A DNA stretch of 8,189 nt. It comes from Hyphomicrobiales bacterium (GTDB lineage: Bacteria > Pseudomonadota > Alphaproteobacteria > Rhodobacterales > Rhodobacteraceae). The stretch spans positions 1-8,189 of the forward strand of contig PWLT01000139.1 in assembly GCA_003558415.1 (NCBI GenBank). Direction: 5' to 3'. Position numbers and translations under genes: made by a program. This document shows positions 7,339 through 8,189 of this stretch, in pieces. The notes under the pieces were generated by a model. That model ran no database searches and was not told the DNA's origin. It saw nothing but the letters and a program-made list of their open reading frames with translations. Every line of letters starts with the position of its first letter. The stretch's first letter is position 1.

Positions 7339-8189
7339 GTGACGACCTGGAACCCGAATTTTACTGACGCCGAGTACTGGGCGCGCATCGCCAAGACGCG
7401 CAATGAGATGGAGGTGCGCGGCATCGACCTGCTTGTCGTGACCGATCCGTCGAACATGGCCTGGCTGACCGGTTATGACGGCTGGGCTTTCTATGTTCAC
7501 CAGGCGGTGCTGCTGCCGATGGAGGGCGAGCCCGTCTGGTGGGGCCGCGACATGGATGCCGCCGGCGCCCTGCGCACGGTGTTCATGAAGGAGGCGGATT
7601 CGATCGTCGGCTATGACGACACCTATGTTCAGAATCCGCAGAAGCATCCCATGGAGGCGCTGGCCTACCTGATCATCGACCGCGGCTGGAACCAGGGCTG
7701 GATCGGGGTGGAGATGTATAATTACTATTACTCCGCCTCCGCCCACCAGACCTTGCTCAACCATCTGCACGAGGCGCGCTTCGAGGATGCCACGGGGCTG
7801 GTGAACTGGCAGCGCGCGGTGAAATCCGACTCCGAGCTAGAATACATGCGCCGCGCTGCACGCATCGTCGAGCGCATGCACCAGGTCATCATCGAGCGCG
7901 CCGAGCCGGGGATGAAGAAGAACGAGTTGGTGGCCGAGATCTATCACGCCGCCATCACCGGGGCCGACGGGCATTGGGGCGACTACCCGGCCATCGTGCC
8001 GATCACGCCTTCGGGGTTGGACGCCACGGCGCCGCATCTGACCTGGGACGACCGCCCGCTGCGCCGGGGCGAAGCCAATTTCTTTGAAATCGCCGGCGCG
8101 CATCGGCGCTATCACTGCCCGCAATCGCGCACCCTGTTCTTCGGCAAGCCGCCCGATCACTTCATGCGCGCCGAGAATGCCGTGCTCGA
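7339..8189 (+). CDS. doeA: Ectoine hydrolase (M24 peptidase family), 3' end outside window
   Basis: DoeA (EutD in rhizobia and roseobacters) opens the ectoine ring hydrolytically to N-acetyl-L-2,4-diaminobutyrate, the first step of ectoine catabolism in the cytoplasm. The frame runs from a GTG to the window end, giving 283 residues of roughly 390-400 expected. Diagnostic DoeA-like segments are FTDAEYW near the N-terminus, DPSNMAWLTGYDGW (residues 36-49), GVEMYNYYYSASAH (from about 123), TGLVNWQR, DYPAIVP (215-221), HLTWDD (233-238) and FFEIAG followed by RRYHCPQSR (248-264). The N-terminal creatinase-like domain spans about residues 1-150 and the pita-bread M24 domain follows. Where classical M24 metallopeptidases have Asp ligands, this protein shows Glu250 and Pro261, consistent with the metal-independent mechanism reported for EutD, in which a Glu attacks the substrate. 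A generic prolidase/creatinase is the alternative but fits less well. doeD lies directly upstream, and doeB would be expected downstream. Confidence 0.9.
   Translation, partial: MTTWNPNFTDAEYWARIAKTRNEMEVRGIDLLVVTDPSNMAWLTGYDGWAFYVHQAVLLPMEGEPVWWGRDMDAAGALRTVFMKEADSIVGYDDTYVQNPQKHPMEALAYLIIDRGWNQGWIGVEMYNYYYSASAHQTLLNHLHEARFEDATGLVNWQRAVKSDSELEYMRRAARIVERMHQVIIERAEPGMKKNELVAEIYHAAITGADGHWGDYPAIVPITPSGLDATAPHLTWDDRPLRRGEANFFEIAGAHRRYHCPQSRTLFFGKPPDHFMRAENAVL

Noticed and set aside
7207..7770. A 187-codon open frame on the minus strand across the doeD-doeA gap
   Set aside because: It is antisense to the conserved N-terminal half of ectoine hydrolase and the doeD 3' end, with no recognisable motif. 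The plus-strand GTG-started frame accounts for the sequence.
1..8189. CRISPR arrays, tRNA/rRNA genes, insertion sequences, attachment sites or defence/toxin genes
   Set aside because: Reading through both strands showed no spaced direct repeats, no tRNA-like cloverleaf, no transposase or integrase motifs and no terminal inverted repeats. The window is almost fully explained by three metabolic genes.

Overview
The window is high-GC, densely coding bacterial DNA with strongly GC-biased third codon positions. All three genes are on the + strand. No tRNA, rRNA, insertion sequence, CRISPR array or phage gene was seen. The gene content points to an alphaproteobacterium, plausibly a salt-exposed Rhodobacterales- or Rhizobiales-type organism. 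That assignment is inferred from the families present, not from a phylogenetic marker.

Bases 1-5574 are the 3' two thirds of a giant cyclic beta-1,2-glucan synthase gene (NdvB/ChvB/Cgs family). The reading frame is open at base 1, so the N-terminal membrane and glycosyltransferase (GT84) part lies outside the window. What is visible is the helical linker, the glycoamylase-like cyclization domain, two carbohydrate-binding beta-sandwich regions and the GH94 phosphorylase-like (alpha/alpha)6 domain, which runs to a normal stop.

Bases 5575-5879 hold no recognisable gene. They contain a GC-rich inverted repeat just after the cgs stop, a short 9-bp tandem repeat and a slightly AT-richer patch that is the most likely place for the next promoter. 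They end in a strong Shine-Dalgarno sequence.

Bases 5880-7256 encode a class III PLP aminotransferase of the DoeD type (L-2,4-diaminobutyrate transaminase of ectoine catabolism). After 82 bases, a GTG-started gene at 7339 encodes DoeA/EutD, ectoine hydrolase, which runs off the right edge. DoeA opens the ectoine ring to N-acetyl-diaminobutyrate, DoeB (expected downstream, not visible) would remove the acetyl group, and DoeD would convert diaminobutyrate to aspartate semialdehyde. The doeD-doeA gap carries a hairpin whose 3' arm runs into the doeA Shine-Dalgarno sequence.

The two modules share a theme, since periplasmic cyclic glucans and the compatible solute ectoine both relate to osmotic conditions, but nothing here shows that they are co-regulated. 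I found no clear evidence of a previously undescribed system. The points most worth checking are the hairpin over the doeA ribosome binding site, the replaced metal ligands in the M24 domain of DoeA, and the promoter/operator content of the 305-bp leader.
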